DNA from: an uncultured Agathobacter sp.
GTDB taxonomy: Bacteria; Bacillota; Clostridia; Lachnospirales; Lachnospiraceae
Direction of reading: 5' to 3'
Assembly: GCA_910587655.1 (NCBI GenBank)
Contig: CAJUND010000011.1
Coordinates: 1-53,330 of the forward strand
Length of the DNA stretch: 53,330 bases
Below the pieces are notes generated by a model. The model did not search any database. It was not told where the DNA came from and saw nothing but the letters and a program-made list of their open reading frames with translations. The translations under genes were made by a program, and so were the position numbers. Positions 33,214 through 42,031 of the stretch are shown here, one piece after another. How positions within the stretch are numbered: position 1 is the first letter of the stretch; each line of letters begins with the position of its first letter.

Positions 33214-34671
33214 ATGAAAATAATAGAGAATTTATCACTGGAACAAAAGCTTACAATTTTATCAGATGCCGCCAAGTATGATGTATCATGCACTTCCAGC
33301 GGGGTAGAGCGGAAAGGAAAGGGTGAGGGCATGGGAAATACATCCGCTGCCGGTATCTGCCACAGTTTTTCCGCGGATGGCAGATGTATTTCGCTGCTTA
33401 AAATCCTTTATACCAACGAGTGCATCTATGACTGCAAATACTGCATGAACCGCAGGTCAAATGATACGCTGAGGACTTCCTTCACGCCGGAGGAGGTGTG
33501 TGAACTTACCATGCAGTTTTACCGGCGTAATTATATCGAGGGTCTGTTTTTGAGTTCCGGTATCTGTAAAAATCCCACACAGACCATGGAGCAGATTTAC
33601 CGCACACTTTACCTGCTGCGCAGAAAACACCATTTTAACGGATATATCCATGTAAAGGCCATTCCCGGTGCAGCGCCGGAAGTAATAGAGATGACAGGAT
33701 ACCTGGCGGACCGAATGAGTGCCAATCTGGAACTGCCCACAGCAGCCGGTCTGGAAGCATTTGCACCGAACAAAACACGCAGGATGATTCTGGCGCCGAT
33801 GCGTCAGATACAGCTTGGTATCGGGGAGAGAAACAAAAGCGGAATTCACCGAATCGGACAGGGCTGGAAGGCGCAGGGATTACCAGGAAAAAAAGATCAG
33901 GCGCTGCCCGGATATCAGCCGTATGCTGCTGACAACAGCCTTGTTCCTGTTGCAGAAAGCCAGACCGGACTGGAAATAAAATCCCGCCAGCCCGGTAAGA
34001 AAAATTTTGTTCCGGCGGGACAGAGCACACAGATGATTGTCGGAGCAACCAAAGAAAATGATTACCAGATTTTATCTGTGGCACAGGAGTTATACCGCAG
34101 GTTTGACATGAAGCGGGTGTTTTATTCCGCTTATGTGGCTTTAAATGAAGACAGCAGTCTTCCGGCGCCTGGAACGAAACCTCCGCTTTTGCGGGAGCAC
34201 CGCCTGTACCAGGCGGACTGGCTGATGCGTTTCTACGGTTTTGAAGCCGGGGAATTACTGTCAGAAGAACGGCCGAATTTTAATCTTTACCTGGACCCCA
34301 AATGTGAATGGGCACTCCGCCACCTGGAGTATTTTCCTGTGGAAATCAACCAGGCATCCTATGGCATGCTGCTGCGGGTTCCGGGGATTGGAGTGAAGTC
34401 GGCACAGCGGATTATTATGGCAAGAAAAAGCAGCAGGCTTACGTTTGAAAACTTAAAGCGCATCGGAGTAGTCTTAAAGCGTGCGCATTATTTTATTACC
34501 TGCGGCGGAAAAATGATGTATGGGACAAAAATAGACGAAGATTATATTACCAGAAGAATTTTAGAACTGGACCAGAAGAAAAACTGGGAGATGGATTATC
34601 ACATTACGTTCCGTCAGTTATCCCTGTTTGATGACAGTCTGGCTGTCAGTATTCAAAAGGAGAAGTCATGA
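33214..34671 (+). CDS. Putative DNA modification/repair radical SAM protein (TIGR03916-like)
   Basis: A radical SAM protein with the cluster motif CIYDCKYC (C-x3-C-x2-C) and, near the C-terminus, a helix-hairpin-helix DNA-binding motif (LLRVPGIGVKSAQRIIMARK). This family is tied to DNA metabolism because its partner gene, here the next one, is often fused to uracil-DNA glycosylase. The segment between QLGIGERNKSG and FVPAGQSTQMIVG (roughly 50 residues, rich in Gln, Gly and Pro) looks like an insertion relative to family members I remember. In-frame starts at 33193 (GTG) and 33202 also exist; none has a strong ribosome site. Exact chemistry is unknown. Confidence 0.82.
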   Translation: MKIIENLSLEQKLTILSDAAKYDVSCTSSGVERKGKGEGMGNTSAAGICHSFSADGRCISLLKILYTNECIYDCKYCMNRRSNDTLRTSFTPEEVCELTMQFYRRNYIEGLFLSSGICKNPTQTMEQIYRTLYLLRRKHHFNGYIHVKAIPGAAPEVIEMTGYLADRMSANLELPTAAGLEAFAPNKTRRMILAPMRQIQLGIGERNKSGIHRIGQGWKAQGLPGKKDQALPGYQPYAADNSLVPVAESQTGLEIKSRQPGKKNFVPAGQSTQMIVGATKENDYQILSVAQELYRRFDMKRVFYSAYVALNEDSSLPAPGTKPPLLREHRLYQADWLMRFYGFEAGELLSEERPNFNLYLDPKCEWALRHLEYFPVEINQASYGMLLRVPGIGVKSAQRIIMARKSSRLTFENLKRIGVVLKRAHYFITCGGKMMYGTKIDEDYITRRILELDQKKNWEMDYHITFRQLSLFDDSLAVSIQKEKS

Positions 34672-35423
34672 AACAGATTTATTTGTGCGAAGATACGCCG
34701 GAAGGGATTTTTACGGCGGTGTATGATACATGGAACTGTCATCTTTCCAGGGAGCAGTTTTCCATCTGTGTGGAAAACGGGCATGAACTGGAACTGTTTG
34801 CGGAATATAACAGGATACAGACCAGCCGGGAAAAAGCTTTAAAAGTAGTGCGTACCGTAAAAAAACAGCTGGGGAAAAAAGCATATGACATGGTTTTTGC
34901 AGCCCTTTTGTCCCATGAGGAGGACAAGGCAGATGCCATATATGATTTTCTGAAGCTGGGTTTTCAGACGGGACCGGGAGTGGTACAGATGCATGGGCAG
35001 GAATGTGTCTGCCGCGTGTTTGAAATTAAAAGAAATGTGTGGAACGAAGCGCATTTTACCAAGGAGTTTCTGCGTTTTTGCGAGACAGGGGAGAAAATCC
35101 TGCTTGCTCGCATCAGTCCGAAAAACCAGGTACTTCCGCTGGTGGCAGAACACTTTTCTGACCGTTTTCCGGAAGAAAATTTTGTGGTACTGGATGAGGT
35201 TCACAACATGGGACTGTTCCATGAAAAGGGCAGGCAGTGGTATTTATCCGGACTTCATCCGGATGCATTAAATGAAATCTGGGTGCACAGAAAATCCAGT
35301 GAATATGAAAAGCTCTGGAAAACATTCTTTCGTACCATATCTATCAGGGAAAGGGAAAACTACAGATGTCAGCGTACAAACTGCGCCATCCGTTACCGGG
35401 ATTATATGACGGAGTTTGGATAA
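34668..35423 (+). CDS. Putative DNA metabolism protein (TIGR03915/DUF4130)
   Basis: A 251-aa protein of the family that always pairs with the radical SAM protein upstream. The two genes overlap by 4 bp (ATGA). Motifs seen: YDTWNCHLSREQF near residue 20, LPLVAEHFSDRFPEENFVVLDE near 160 and YLSGLHPDALNEIW near 205. In other bacteria the partner is sometimes fused to a uracil-DNA glycosylase domain, which this copy lacks. The role is probably in DNA base repair or modification, by association only. Confidence 0.8.
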   Translation: MKQIYLCEDTPEGIFTAVYDTWNCHLSREQFSICVENGHELELFAEYNRIQTSREKALKVVRTVKKQLGKKAYDMVFAALLSHEEDKADAIYDFLKLGFQTGPGVVQMHGQECVCRVFEIKRNVWNEAHFTKEFLRFCETGEKILLARISPKNQVLPLVAEHFSDRFPEENFVVLDEVHNMGLFHEKGRQWYLSGLHPDALNEIWVHRKSSEYEKLWKTFFRTISIRERENYRCQRTNCAIRYRDYMTEFG

Positions 35424-35521
35424 ACGTTTGACAATCCGCGTGATGATGTATAGAATAGGATGGAGAAAAGAAGAAATAAAAACTCCCCGGAGGACATTAC
35501 ATATCACAGGAGAATAATAGA

Positions 35522-37309
35522 ATGAAAACATTAACTGACATCATTACAGACGAGGTAACCATTGCATTTACGGCACATGGATATGACGAAAAATACGGAA
35601 AAGTTTCGCTGTCGAACCGCCCGGATTTATGTGAATACCAGTGTAACGGGGCAATGGCGGCTGCAAAAGAATACAAATGCGCCCCGTTTATGATTTCCGA
35701 TAAAATTGCAGAAGAATTAAGAGAAAACAAAAAATTTGAAAGCGTGGAATCCGTAAAACCAGGATTTATAAATATAAAGCTCAGTGCGGATTTTATTGCG
35801 GATTATATCAGAAGGATGGCGGAAGACAAAGGCCGTTTCGGCTGTGAACAGACCGAAAATCCCAAAACCATTGTTGTGGATTACGGCGGACCGAATGTGG
35901 CAAAACCGCTTCATGTTGGTCACCTTCGTTCAGCAATCATCGGGGAGAGCGTCAAACGGATTGGAAAATTCATGGGACACCATATGATTGGCGACGTGCA
36001 TCTGGGGGACTGGGGCCTTCAGATGGGATTAATTATCATGGAACTAAAGGAGCGTCAGCCCGGGCTTGTATATTTTGATGAAAATTATGACGGGGAATAT
36101 CCGAAAGAACCGCCGTTTACCCTCTCGGAGCTTGAGGAAATTTATCCTGCTGCAAGCGCAAAGTCAAAGGAAGATGAAAAATTCAAAGAAGCTGCGCTGC
36201 TTGCAACCCACGAACTTCAGCAGGGAAGAAAAGGATACCAGGCGCTGCTTGCCCATATTTTAAACGTATCCGTTCCGGATCTGAAAAAGAACTATGAAAA
36301 CTTAAATGTATCCTTTGAGCTGTGGAACGGGGAATCCGACGCACAGCCGTATGTACCGGACATGGTGCAGATGATGAAGGACAGGGGATTTGCCCATATG
36401 AGCGAGGGCGCGCTTGTAGTGGATGTCAGCGAAGAAACCGATACAAAGGAAATTCCGCCGTGCATGATTTTAAAATCGGACGGTTCATCCCTTTACAGCA
36501 CCACAGACCTTGCCACTATTGTGATGAGAATACAGGACTGTCATCCGGACAGTATCATTTATCTTGCGGACGCCAGACAGAGTATGCATTTTATCCAGGT
36601 GTTCCGCTGTGCAAGAAAGACGGGACTGGTGGATGAACATGTGGAATTAAAGCACATCGGTTTTGGCACAATGAACGGGAAGGACGGGAAGCCGTTTAAG
36701 ACCAGATCCGGCGGCGTTATGCGCCTCGAATACCTTCTGAATGAAATCAATGAGGAAATGTTAAAGAAAATCACAGAAAACCAGAAGGAAAAAGAAAATC
36801 TGGATATTTCTGATGAGGAAGCCGTTCAGATAGCAAAAACAGTTGCGCTTGCGGCTGTAAAATACGGGGATTTATCCAATCAGGCAGGCAAGGATTATAT
36901 TTTTGACATTGAACGCTTTACCTCTTTTGAAGGGAATACCGGACCGTATATTCTTTATACCATCGTCCGCATGAAGTCCATTTTAAACAAATATGAAGCA
37001 GGAGGCAGAAGTCTTCCGGCGGCTGCATTTCAAAAGCCGCAGTCTGCAAGCGAAAAGAATCTGATGCTTGTACTTGCCCGTTTTAATGCCATGATGGCAA
37101 ATGCTTCCGAGGAAACTGCGCCGCATAAAGTATGTGCCTATATCTATGAGCTGGCAAATGCTTTTAACGGTTTCTACCATGAGACAAAGATTCTGACGGA
37201 GGAGGATGAGCAGCAGCAGATATCCTACATCAGTCTTTTAATGCTTACAAAGGATATTCTGGAAACCTGCATTGACGTACTGGGATTTTCTGCGCCGGAA
37301 AGAATGTAA
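35522..37309 (+). CDS. argS: Arginyl-tRNA synthetase
   Basis: A 595-aa class I tRNA synthetase that charges tRNA-Arg. HVGHLRSAIIGES (residue about 137) is the HIGH motif, and FKTRSGGVMRL near 390 is the KMSKS-equivalent region. The N-terminal Add1 domain and C-terminal DALR anticodon-binding domain (residues about 475-595) are complete. No T-box leader is visible in the 98 bp upstream. A terminator follows. A tRNA-Arg gene lies at the right end of the window. Confidence 0.97.
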   Translation: MKTLTDIITDEVTIAFTAHGYDEKYGKVSLSNRPDLCEYQCNGAMAAAKEYKCAPFMISDKIAEELRENKKFESVESVKPGFINIKLSADFIADYIRRMAEDKGRFGCEQTENPKTIVVDYGGPNVAKPLHVGHLRSAIIGESVKRIGKFMGHHMIGDVHLGDWGLQMGLIIMELKERQPGLVYFDENYDGEYPKEPPFTLSELEEIYPAASAKSKEDEKFKEAALLATHELQQGRKGYQALLAHILNVSVPDLKKNYENLNVSFELWNGESDAQPYVPDMVQMMKDRGFAHMSEGALVVDVSEETDTKEIPPCMILKSDGSSLYSTTDLATIVMRIQDCHPDSIIYLADARQSMHFIQVFRCARKTGLVDEHVELKHIGFGTMNGKDGKPFKTRSGGVMRLEYLLNEINEEMLKKITENQKEKENLDISDEEAVQIAKTVALAAVKYGDLSNQAGKDYIFDIERFTSFEGNTGPYILYTIVRMKSILNKYEAGGRSLPAAAFQKPQSASEKNLMLVLARFNAMMANASEETAPHKVCAYIYELANAFNGFYHETKILTEEDEQQQISYISLLMLTKDILETCIDVLGFSAPERM

Positions 37310-37356
37310 GTTATTTGCAGTTTCTGTTCTAATTTAAAAATACAGACATATATATG

Positions 37357-37391
37357 AGTCATAGGGACAAACGTCCTTATGACTTTTTTTG
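37357..37391 (+). terminator. Terminator after argS
   Basis: A 12-bp stem with one G/T pair (37357-37368 with 37373-37384), an AAAC loop and a TTTTTTT run. It ends argS and precedes the sporulation operon. Confidence 0.75.
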
Positions 37392-37427
37392 TACAGGATG
37401 TGCAGGACAAACACGGGGAGGGAAACA

Positions 37428-38333
37428 ATGGACATACAAAATTATCTGCCAGCTGCGTTCCGTCAGCAGATTGGAGAGACAGTTCTGCAGGGAGCAGAGG
37501 AAATCCGTCTGCGTGTTGGACAACCGCTGGAAATACTGTATGCAGATGAGAAGAACCGGACATTTGGCAGGCTGGAATCCGGACAGCTGAAAGAAATGCT
37601 TAACTATTTAAGCGGTTATTCGGTCTATGCCATTGAGGAAGAGCTGCGGCAGGGATTTTTTACTGTGGAGGGCGGACACCGGATTGGAGTTGTGGGGCGT
37701 ACCAGCTACCAGAAAAAAGGGCACTGGAATGAGATGAACATGCTTTCGGAAATCAGCGGGCTAAATATCCGGCTTGCACATGAAAGAAAAGACTGTGCGA
37801 TGGAAATTATTCCGCATATCTGGGGGGATGAGGGGATTTACCATACATTTATCTTTGCTGCACCGGGTGTCGGAAAAACTACATATTTAAGGGACTGTAT
37901 CAGACTTTTGTCAGCCGGCAGCGAAAAAAGACGGGGACTAAAAATAGGCGTCGTGGACGAGCGGTCGGAAATTGCCGCCTGTCACAGGGGAGTGGCGCAG
38001 AATGACCTTGGTCCGCGCGTGGATATTCTGGATAACTGTCCCAAGGTTCTGGGAATGCGGATGCTGCTTCGTTCCATGTCGCCCGATGTAATTGCAGTGG
38101 ATGAGCTGGGAGTTGCCGAGGATTTTGAGGCAGTGGAAGAGAGCGCCGGAAGCGGTGTTTCCGTGCTTGGGACAATTCATGCCGGAAACGTGGAAGAAGC
38201 AGGGGAGCGCCTTTCCTTTTTCCAAGGCAGGGAAAAACAGTTCCGGCTTGTCGGGCTGGTGCGTCTGGAAAGCGGCGAACGGAAAACTGTAATTTATGAT
38301 GGCGGGGGAAACAGGCTGTGGGAAAGCTGTTAG
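37428..38333 (+). CDS. spoIIIAA: Stage III sporulation protein AA, ATPase
   Basis: A 301-aa AAA-type ATPase that powers the SpoIIIA-SpoIIQ channel between mother cell and forespore. The P-loop is APGVGKTT (145-152) and the Walker B-like segment is VIAVDELG. The ATG has GGGAGGGAA upstream. An in-frame start at 37389 lacks a ribosome site. It overlaps spoIIIAB by 16 bp. I do not see a clear SigE promoter in the 36 bp after the terminator. Confidence 0.95.
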   Translation: MDIQNYLPAAFRQQIGETVLQGAEEIRLRVGQPLEILYADEKNRTFGRLESGQLKEMLNYLSGYSVYAIEEELRQGFFTVEGGHRIGVVGRTSYQKKGHWNEMNMLSEISGLNIRLAHERKDCAMEIIPHIWGDEGIYHTFIFAAPGVGKTTYLRDCIRLLSAGSEKRRGLKIGVVDERSEIAACHRGVAQNDLGPRVDILDNCPKVLGMRMLLRSMSPDVIAVDELGVAEDFEAVEESAGSGVSVLGTIHAGNVEEAGERLSFFQGREKQFRLVGLVRLESGERKTVIYDGGGNRLWESC

Positions 38334-38833
38334 GAACAATTTTAATTCTCTGCGGAAGCGCGGGATGTCTGTACAGCTGGCGGGAAAATGAGAAAAAAAA
38401 GCAGGCATTTATGGAAGAATGTATCCGTCTTTTCTCTTTCTGGAACTATGCGCAAAAACAGGAACACATGCGTCTGTATGATTTTCTGGAAAGCTATGAG
38501 ACAGAGTGGAACGAGATGCGTATGCTGCTTTTAAATTTAAAATGCATGCTGGAAAAAAACAGTTATGCAAGCGGACGGACGGCATGGCAGGAAGTTCTTC
38601 TGGTAAATAAAAAAAAGCTGCCGCTTCGCGGGGAAGCATACCGTATACTTGAAAAGGCAGCGGATTCATTTTTTGGAAACAGCAGTATGGAAAGTCTGCG
38701 CTGTATCGGTATCTGCAAAGAACGGATGGAGGAGGAACTGGTCCTAAGCCGCAGGGAATATGCAGCAAAACAGAAAGTGTACATGCCTCTTGGAATGCTC
38801 GGAGGACTGATGCTGGTGATTTTTTTCATATAG
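38318..38833 (+). CDS. spoIIIAB: Stage III sporulation protein AB
   Basis: A 171-aa protein with one N-terminal membrane segment (GTILILCGSAGCLYSW) and a helical cytoplasmic-facing domain, like GspF/PilC-related SpoIIIAB. It ends with a second hydrophobic stretch. GTG start, with GGGGGAA upstream, inside the end of spoIIIAA. Part of the mother-cell SpoIIIA channel. Confidence 0.93.
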   Translation: MGKLLGTILILCGSAGCLYSWRENEKKKQAFMEECIRLFSFWNYAQKQEHMRLYDFLESYETEWNEMRMLLLNLKCMLEKNSYASGRTAWQEVLLVNKKKLPLRGEAYRILEKAADSFFGNSSMESLRCIGICKERMEEELVLSRREYAAKQKVYMPLGMLGGLMLVIFFI

Positions 38834-38843
38834 GAAGGGTGTT

Positions 38844-39041
38844 ATGAGTGTAACAATCATTTTTAAGATTGCCGCGGTAGGAATTGTGATTTCCGTACTG
38901 AGTCAGATATTAAAACACAGTGGAAGGGAGGAACAGGCGTTTCTTTTGAGCCTTGCAGGATTAATTATCGTGCTGTTCTGGATTGTTCCGGGAATCAGCG
39001 AACTTTTTCAGACAATGGAAACGCTTTTTACCATGGAATGA
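38844..39041 (+). CDS. spoIIIAC: Stage III sporulation protein AC
   Basis: A 65-aa protein with two membrane helices (IIFKIAAVGIVISVLSQIL and FLLSLAGLIIVLFWIVPG). Size and sequence match SpoIIIAC, a small membrane part of the channel. It overlaps spoIIIAD by 4 bp. Confidence 0.93.
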   Translation: MSVTIIFKIAAVGIVISVLSQILKHSGREEQAFLLSLAGLIIVLFWIVPGISELFQTMETLFTME

Positions 39042-39424
39042 GCATGATGTTAAAAATCGGACTGGTTGCAGTTGCAGCGGTATTTATTGCACTGCCGCTT
39101 CGAAAGGATAAAGGGGAATTTACACTGCTGATCGGACTTGTGGCTTCCATACTGATTTTTTTGTATGCGCTTGACAAGCTCCAGATGATTGCCGATTTTC
39201 TTTCCGGTCTGATGGACCGGCTTCCAATTGAAAATTCCTACCTGGCAGCTCTTTTTAAAATGCTTGGAATTATTTATATTGCCGATTTCACTTCCAATAT
39301 CTGCAGGGAGGCGGGCTTTGGGTCCATCGGAAACCAGATAGAAATATTTGCAAAGCTTTCCATTGTTGCACTGAGTATTCCGGTGCTTGTTTACCTTGTG
39401 GATGTTGTGGAAGGATTTTTGTAG
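39038..39424 (+). CDS. spoIIIAD: Stage III sporulation protein AD
   Basis: A 128-aa membrane protein with four hydrophobic stretches, including VAAVFIALPLRKDKGEF and the family core DFTSNICREAGFGSIGNQIE near residue 90. Its neighbours in operon order confirm the call. Confidence 0.93.
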   Translation: MSMMLKIGLVAVAAVFIALPLRKDKGEFTLLIGLVASILIFLYALDKLQMIADFLSGLMDRLPIENSYLAALFKMLGIIYIADFTSNICREAGFGSIGNQIEIFAKLSIVALSIPVLVYLVDVVEGFL

Positions 39425-39432
39425 GAGGGGAA

Positions 39433-40560
39433 ATGAATCAAAAAATAGTTTTTATCATGGTTTTCTTTTCAGCGCTGTTTTTCTTTCCCCAGAGTATCTG
39501 CGCGCAGGAATATATGGATGAAATTATGGACGGGCTTGACCTTTACACCGTTGACGGGGAAGCAGGGGATTTGCCGGAAAAACTGTCATTTGCCGATCTG
39601 GCAAAGGCATTTGTGGAAAAAGGAACAGATGGTTTGGATTTTCAGATGGTCTGCGATTACCTGGCTGACCTGATGTTCTATGAACTTTCTGCCGTACGTC
39701 CCATTTTCATAGAAATCATCTGTATTTCGCTTTTGTTTGCACTTTATGGAAAAGTGCTGGTAACCGGACCAAAATATGTATCGCAGCTTGGTTTTTTTGT
39801 GGTCTATACAGGAATACTGATGCTTTTGCTGGAAAGCTTTTCACTGATCGGGGAGGTCGTGGAAAACGGTGTGGGAAAGCTTGTTTCATTTATGACAGCG
39901 TTTATTCCAACCTATGCGGCAACCCTTTTGATTTCCGGAAACGCCACAAGCGCGAGCGCATTTTACGGAATGGCATTTGGAATTATATATCTTCTGGAAA
40001 TTGGCATGAAATTTATTTTTCTTCCGGGAATACATATTTATGTGCTGCTTATGATGATGGATAACCTGTTTGAGGAAACCAGGCTGTCCAAACTGGCACA
40101 GCTTCTGGAAGACGGAATCCTCTGGGTGTTAAAAATCGGACTGGCAGCCGTTGTCGGGCTGGGAGTGGTACAGTCCCTGATTGCACCCGCAAAGGACCGG
40201 CTGTCAACAAGCGGATTATACCACGGCCTTTCCGCAATTCCGGGGGTGGGAAATACATTTGGCGCCACCGGGGAAATTCTGGTAGGCTGCGGAATCATGA
40301 TAAAAAACAGTCTGGGCGTGGCGGCGCTTGTGATTTTATTTGTGATCTGCCTTGCGCCTGTTCTTAAGGTATTCTGTTTTCATATTATGTACCGTTTTGC
40401 AGCTGCAATTCTCATGCCGTTTTGTGATAAAAGGATTGCACAGTGCGTCCATGATGTGGGAAAAGGCTGCGGCATATATTTAAAGCTTCTGACAGATGCC
40501 GTGCTGCTGTTTTTCCTGACAATTTCCATGATTACAGCATCCAGCAGTTTTATTTATTAA
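39433..40560 (+). CDS. spoIIIAE: Stage III sporulation protein AE
   Basis: A 375-aa polytopic membrane protein with an N-terminal signal peptide (FIMVFFSALFFFPQSICAQE) and a long chain of helices from residue 90 on. AIPGVGNTFGATGEIL near 270 is a family motif. SpoIIIAE is a large permease-like part of the channel. GTAGGAGGGGAA provides the ribosome site. Confidence 0.94.
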   Translation: MNQKIVFIMVFFSALFFFPQSICAQEYMDEIMDGLDLYTVDGEAGDLPEKLSFADLAKAFVEKGTDGLDFQMVCDYLADLMFYELSAVRPIFIEIICISLLFALYGKVLVTGPKYVSQLGFFVVYTGILMLLLESFSLIGEVVENGVGKLVSFMTAFIPTYAATLLISGNATSASAFYGMAFGIIYLLEIGMKFIFLPGIHIYVLLMMMDNLFEETRLSKLAQLLEDGILWVLKIGLAAVVGLGVVQSLIAPAKDRLSTSGLYHGLSAIPGVGNTFGATGEILVGCGIMIKNSLGVAALVILFVICLAPVLKVFCFHIMYRFAAAILMPFCDKRIAQCVHDVGKGCGIYLKLLTDAVLLFFLTISMITASSSFIY

Positions 40561-40570
40561 GGGGAAAGAT

Positions 40571-40864
40571 ATGTCCGAAATTTTAGAATTTGTAAAAAAC
40601 TATTTTATATTTATGCTTGTTCTTTTTTTATTTTCTTATCTGGTGCCAAAGGAAAGCTACCGGAAGTATTTTAACTTTTTTATCGGTGTGCTTATGGCAG
40701 CGGTGCTTGTGCGGCCGTTTCTGGTATTTGTAAGCAGCGATACAAGAAGAGAGATGAAAAAGGCGCTTTCTGAAATTGAGGAAAAGCTTGCGGATCTGGA
40801 ATATCAGGAGAAAGGGGAGAATATCTTTGAACAGTTTCTTGGAGAAGCTACGGAAACGGAATAA
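40571..40864 (+). CDS. spoIIIAF: Stage III sporulation protein AF (short form)
   Basis: A 97-aa protein with two membrane helices near residues 10-30 and 40-60 followed by a short charged tail. The membrane part matches SpoIIIAF. It lacks most of the soluble C-terminal domain seen in B. subtilis (about 206 aa). The gene ends inside spoIIIAG, with an overlap of 38 bp. Confidence 0.85.
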   Translation: MSEILEFVKNYFIFMLVLFLFSYLVPKESYRKYFNFFIGVLMAAVLVRPFLVFVSSDTRREMKKALSEIEEKLADLEYQEKGENIFEQFLGEATETE

Positions 40865-41345
40865 AACAGATTACATCATATTAATTCTGCTTGGCGTACT
40901 GGTTATGATTATTGCCATTCCGACAAAGGAAACCAAAGAAGAAGGGATAAAAAAACAGACAGGGACAGAGACGGATAAAACGACGGAACAGGATTATAAG
41001 TCGCAGCTGGAAAAGCAGCTGGAGAAGCTGATAGAACAGATGCACGGGGCGGGAAAAACAAAAGTGATGCTGACATTTTCGGATGAAGGGTATACGTACC
41101 TGGATAAGAATCTGTCGTCAGATGAAAAAAAGAGGGAGGAAGCCACTGTGGTCTATGAAACCGGTGACGGTGAAGAGCCATACGTCATACGGAAAAAACG
41201 TCCGCAGGTGGAAGGGGTTGTCGTAGTTGCAGAGGGTGGGGATGATCCGGCAGTGGTTACAGAAATTTCCAATGCTGTTATGTCATTATTTCATCTGGAA
41301 GTGCATAAAGTGATAGTAGTTAAAATGTCAGTGCAGGAGGAATAG
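40827..41345 (+). CDS. spoIIIAG: Stage III sporulation protein AG
   Basis: A ring-forming membrane protein of the SpoIIIA channel. One membrane helix (YIILILLGVLVMIIAIPT) is followed by a secreted domain with the family stretch GAGKTKVMLTFSDEG and the ending VHKVIVVKM. The frame is open from 40776, but the TTG at 40827 follows AAAGGGGAG with 7-nt spacing and gives a 172-aa protein that starts just before the helix. It overlaps spoIIIAF by 38 bp. Confidence 0.9.
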   Translation: MNSFLEKLRKRNKTDYIILILLGVLVMIIAIPTKETKEEGIKKQTGTETDKTTEQDYKSQLEKQLEKLIEQMHGAGKTKVMLTFSDEGYTYLDKNLSSDEKKREEATVVYETGDGEEPYVIRKKRPQVEGVVVVAEGGDDPAVVTEISNAVMSLFHLEVHKVIVVKMSVQEE

Positions 41346-41347
41346 CA

Positions 41348-41971
41348 GTGAAAAAAATAGTCCATAAAAATCAAATTGTTATCACAACGCTTGCAGTGTT
41401 AATCGCCATTGCAGGATATGTGACCTATGACTGGAAGAACGGCGATGAAAGCGGACAGACAAAGTCCGTGGCAAATACCGACGGCGTGGTACAGGATTCG
41501 CTGGAAAATGATTACGACATACAGACGGATATCAGCGAGGGGGAAGACCTGGCGGCAGGCTCTACAGAAAACGACGGGGAAAATCCGGGGGAAACCGTTT
41601 TAACGAGTGCCCTGACGGCTGATTCGGATTATGCGGCACAGGTGAAATTAAACCGTGAACAGGTCCGTTCCAAAAACAGGGAAACCCTGCAGGCAATCAT
41701 TGATAACACAAATATCAGTGAACAGCAGAAGCAGGAGGCAATTGATGAAATGGTGGCGCTTACGGACATGGCGGAAAAAGAATCCAGTGCGGAAATGATG
41801 CTGGAGGCAAAAGGGTTCCAGAATGTTGTTGTCAGCATGAATGACGACGGCTGCGATGTGGTACTGGATATGGGGGACGTGACAGACGCCAAGCGCGCCC
41901 AGATTGAGGACATTGTAAAAAGAAAAACCGGAGTGCCTGCCGAAAATATCGTAATTACACCGATTCAGTAG
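41348..41971 (+). CDS. spoIIIAH: Stage III sporulation protein AH
   Basis: A 207-aa protein with one N-terminal membrane helix (QIVITTLAVLIAIAGYVTY), a variable acidic linker, and the ring-building domain from about residue 90 (NREQVRSKNRETLQAII). SpoIIIAH binds forespore SpoIIQ across the double membrane. GTG start with AGGAGGAA. It is the last gene of the operon. Confidence 0.94.
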   Translation: MKKIVHKNQIVITTLAVLIAIAGYVTYDWKNGDESGQTKSVANTDGVVQDSLENDYDIQTDISEGEDLAAGSTENDGENPGETVLTSALTADSDYAAQVKLNREQVRSKNRETLQAIIDNTNISEQQKQEAIDEMVALTDMAEKESSAEMMLEAKGFQNVVVSMNDDGCDVVLDMGDVTDAKRAQIEDIVKRKTGVPAENIVITPIQ

Positions 41972-41978
41972 GAAATGC

Positions 41979-42007
41979 TTGAAAATACATAGCACTTACG
42001 GTAGAAT
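41979..42007 (+). promoter_or_regulatory. SigA promoter of prfC
   Basis: -35 TTGAAA (41979-41984), 17-bp spacer, -10 TAGAAT (42002-42007), 24 bp before the start codon. It separates prfC from the sporulation operon. Confidence 0.6.
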
Positions 42008-42031
42008 GAAAACTGTTTGGAGGAAAAAACT

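Noticed and set aside
35424..35521. T-box riboswitch before argS
   Set aside because: Only 98 bp separate argS from the previous gene, with no T-box consensus, specifier hairpin or terminator.
41972..42031. Terminator at the end of the spoIIIA operon
   Set aside because: No hairpin with T run was found between spoIIIAH and prfC. Only a promoter is visible, so some readthrough into prfC is possible.
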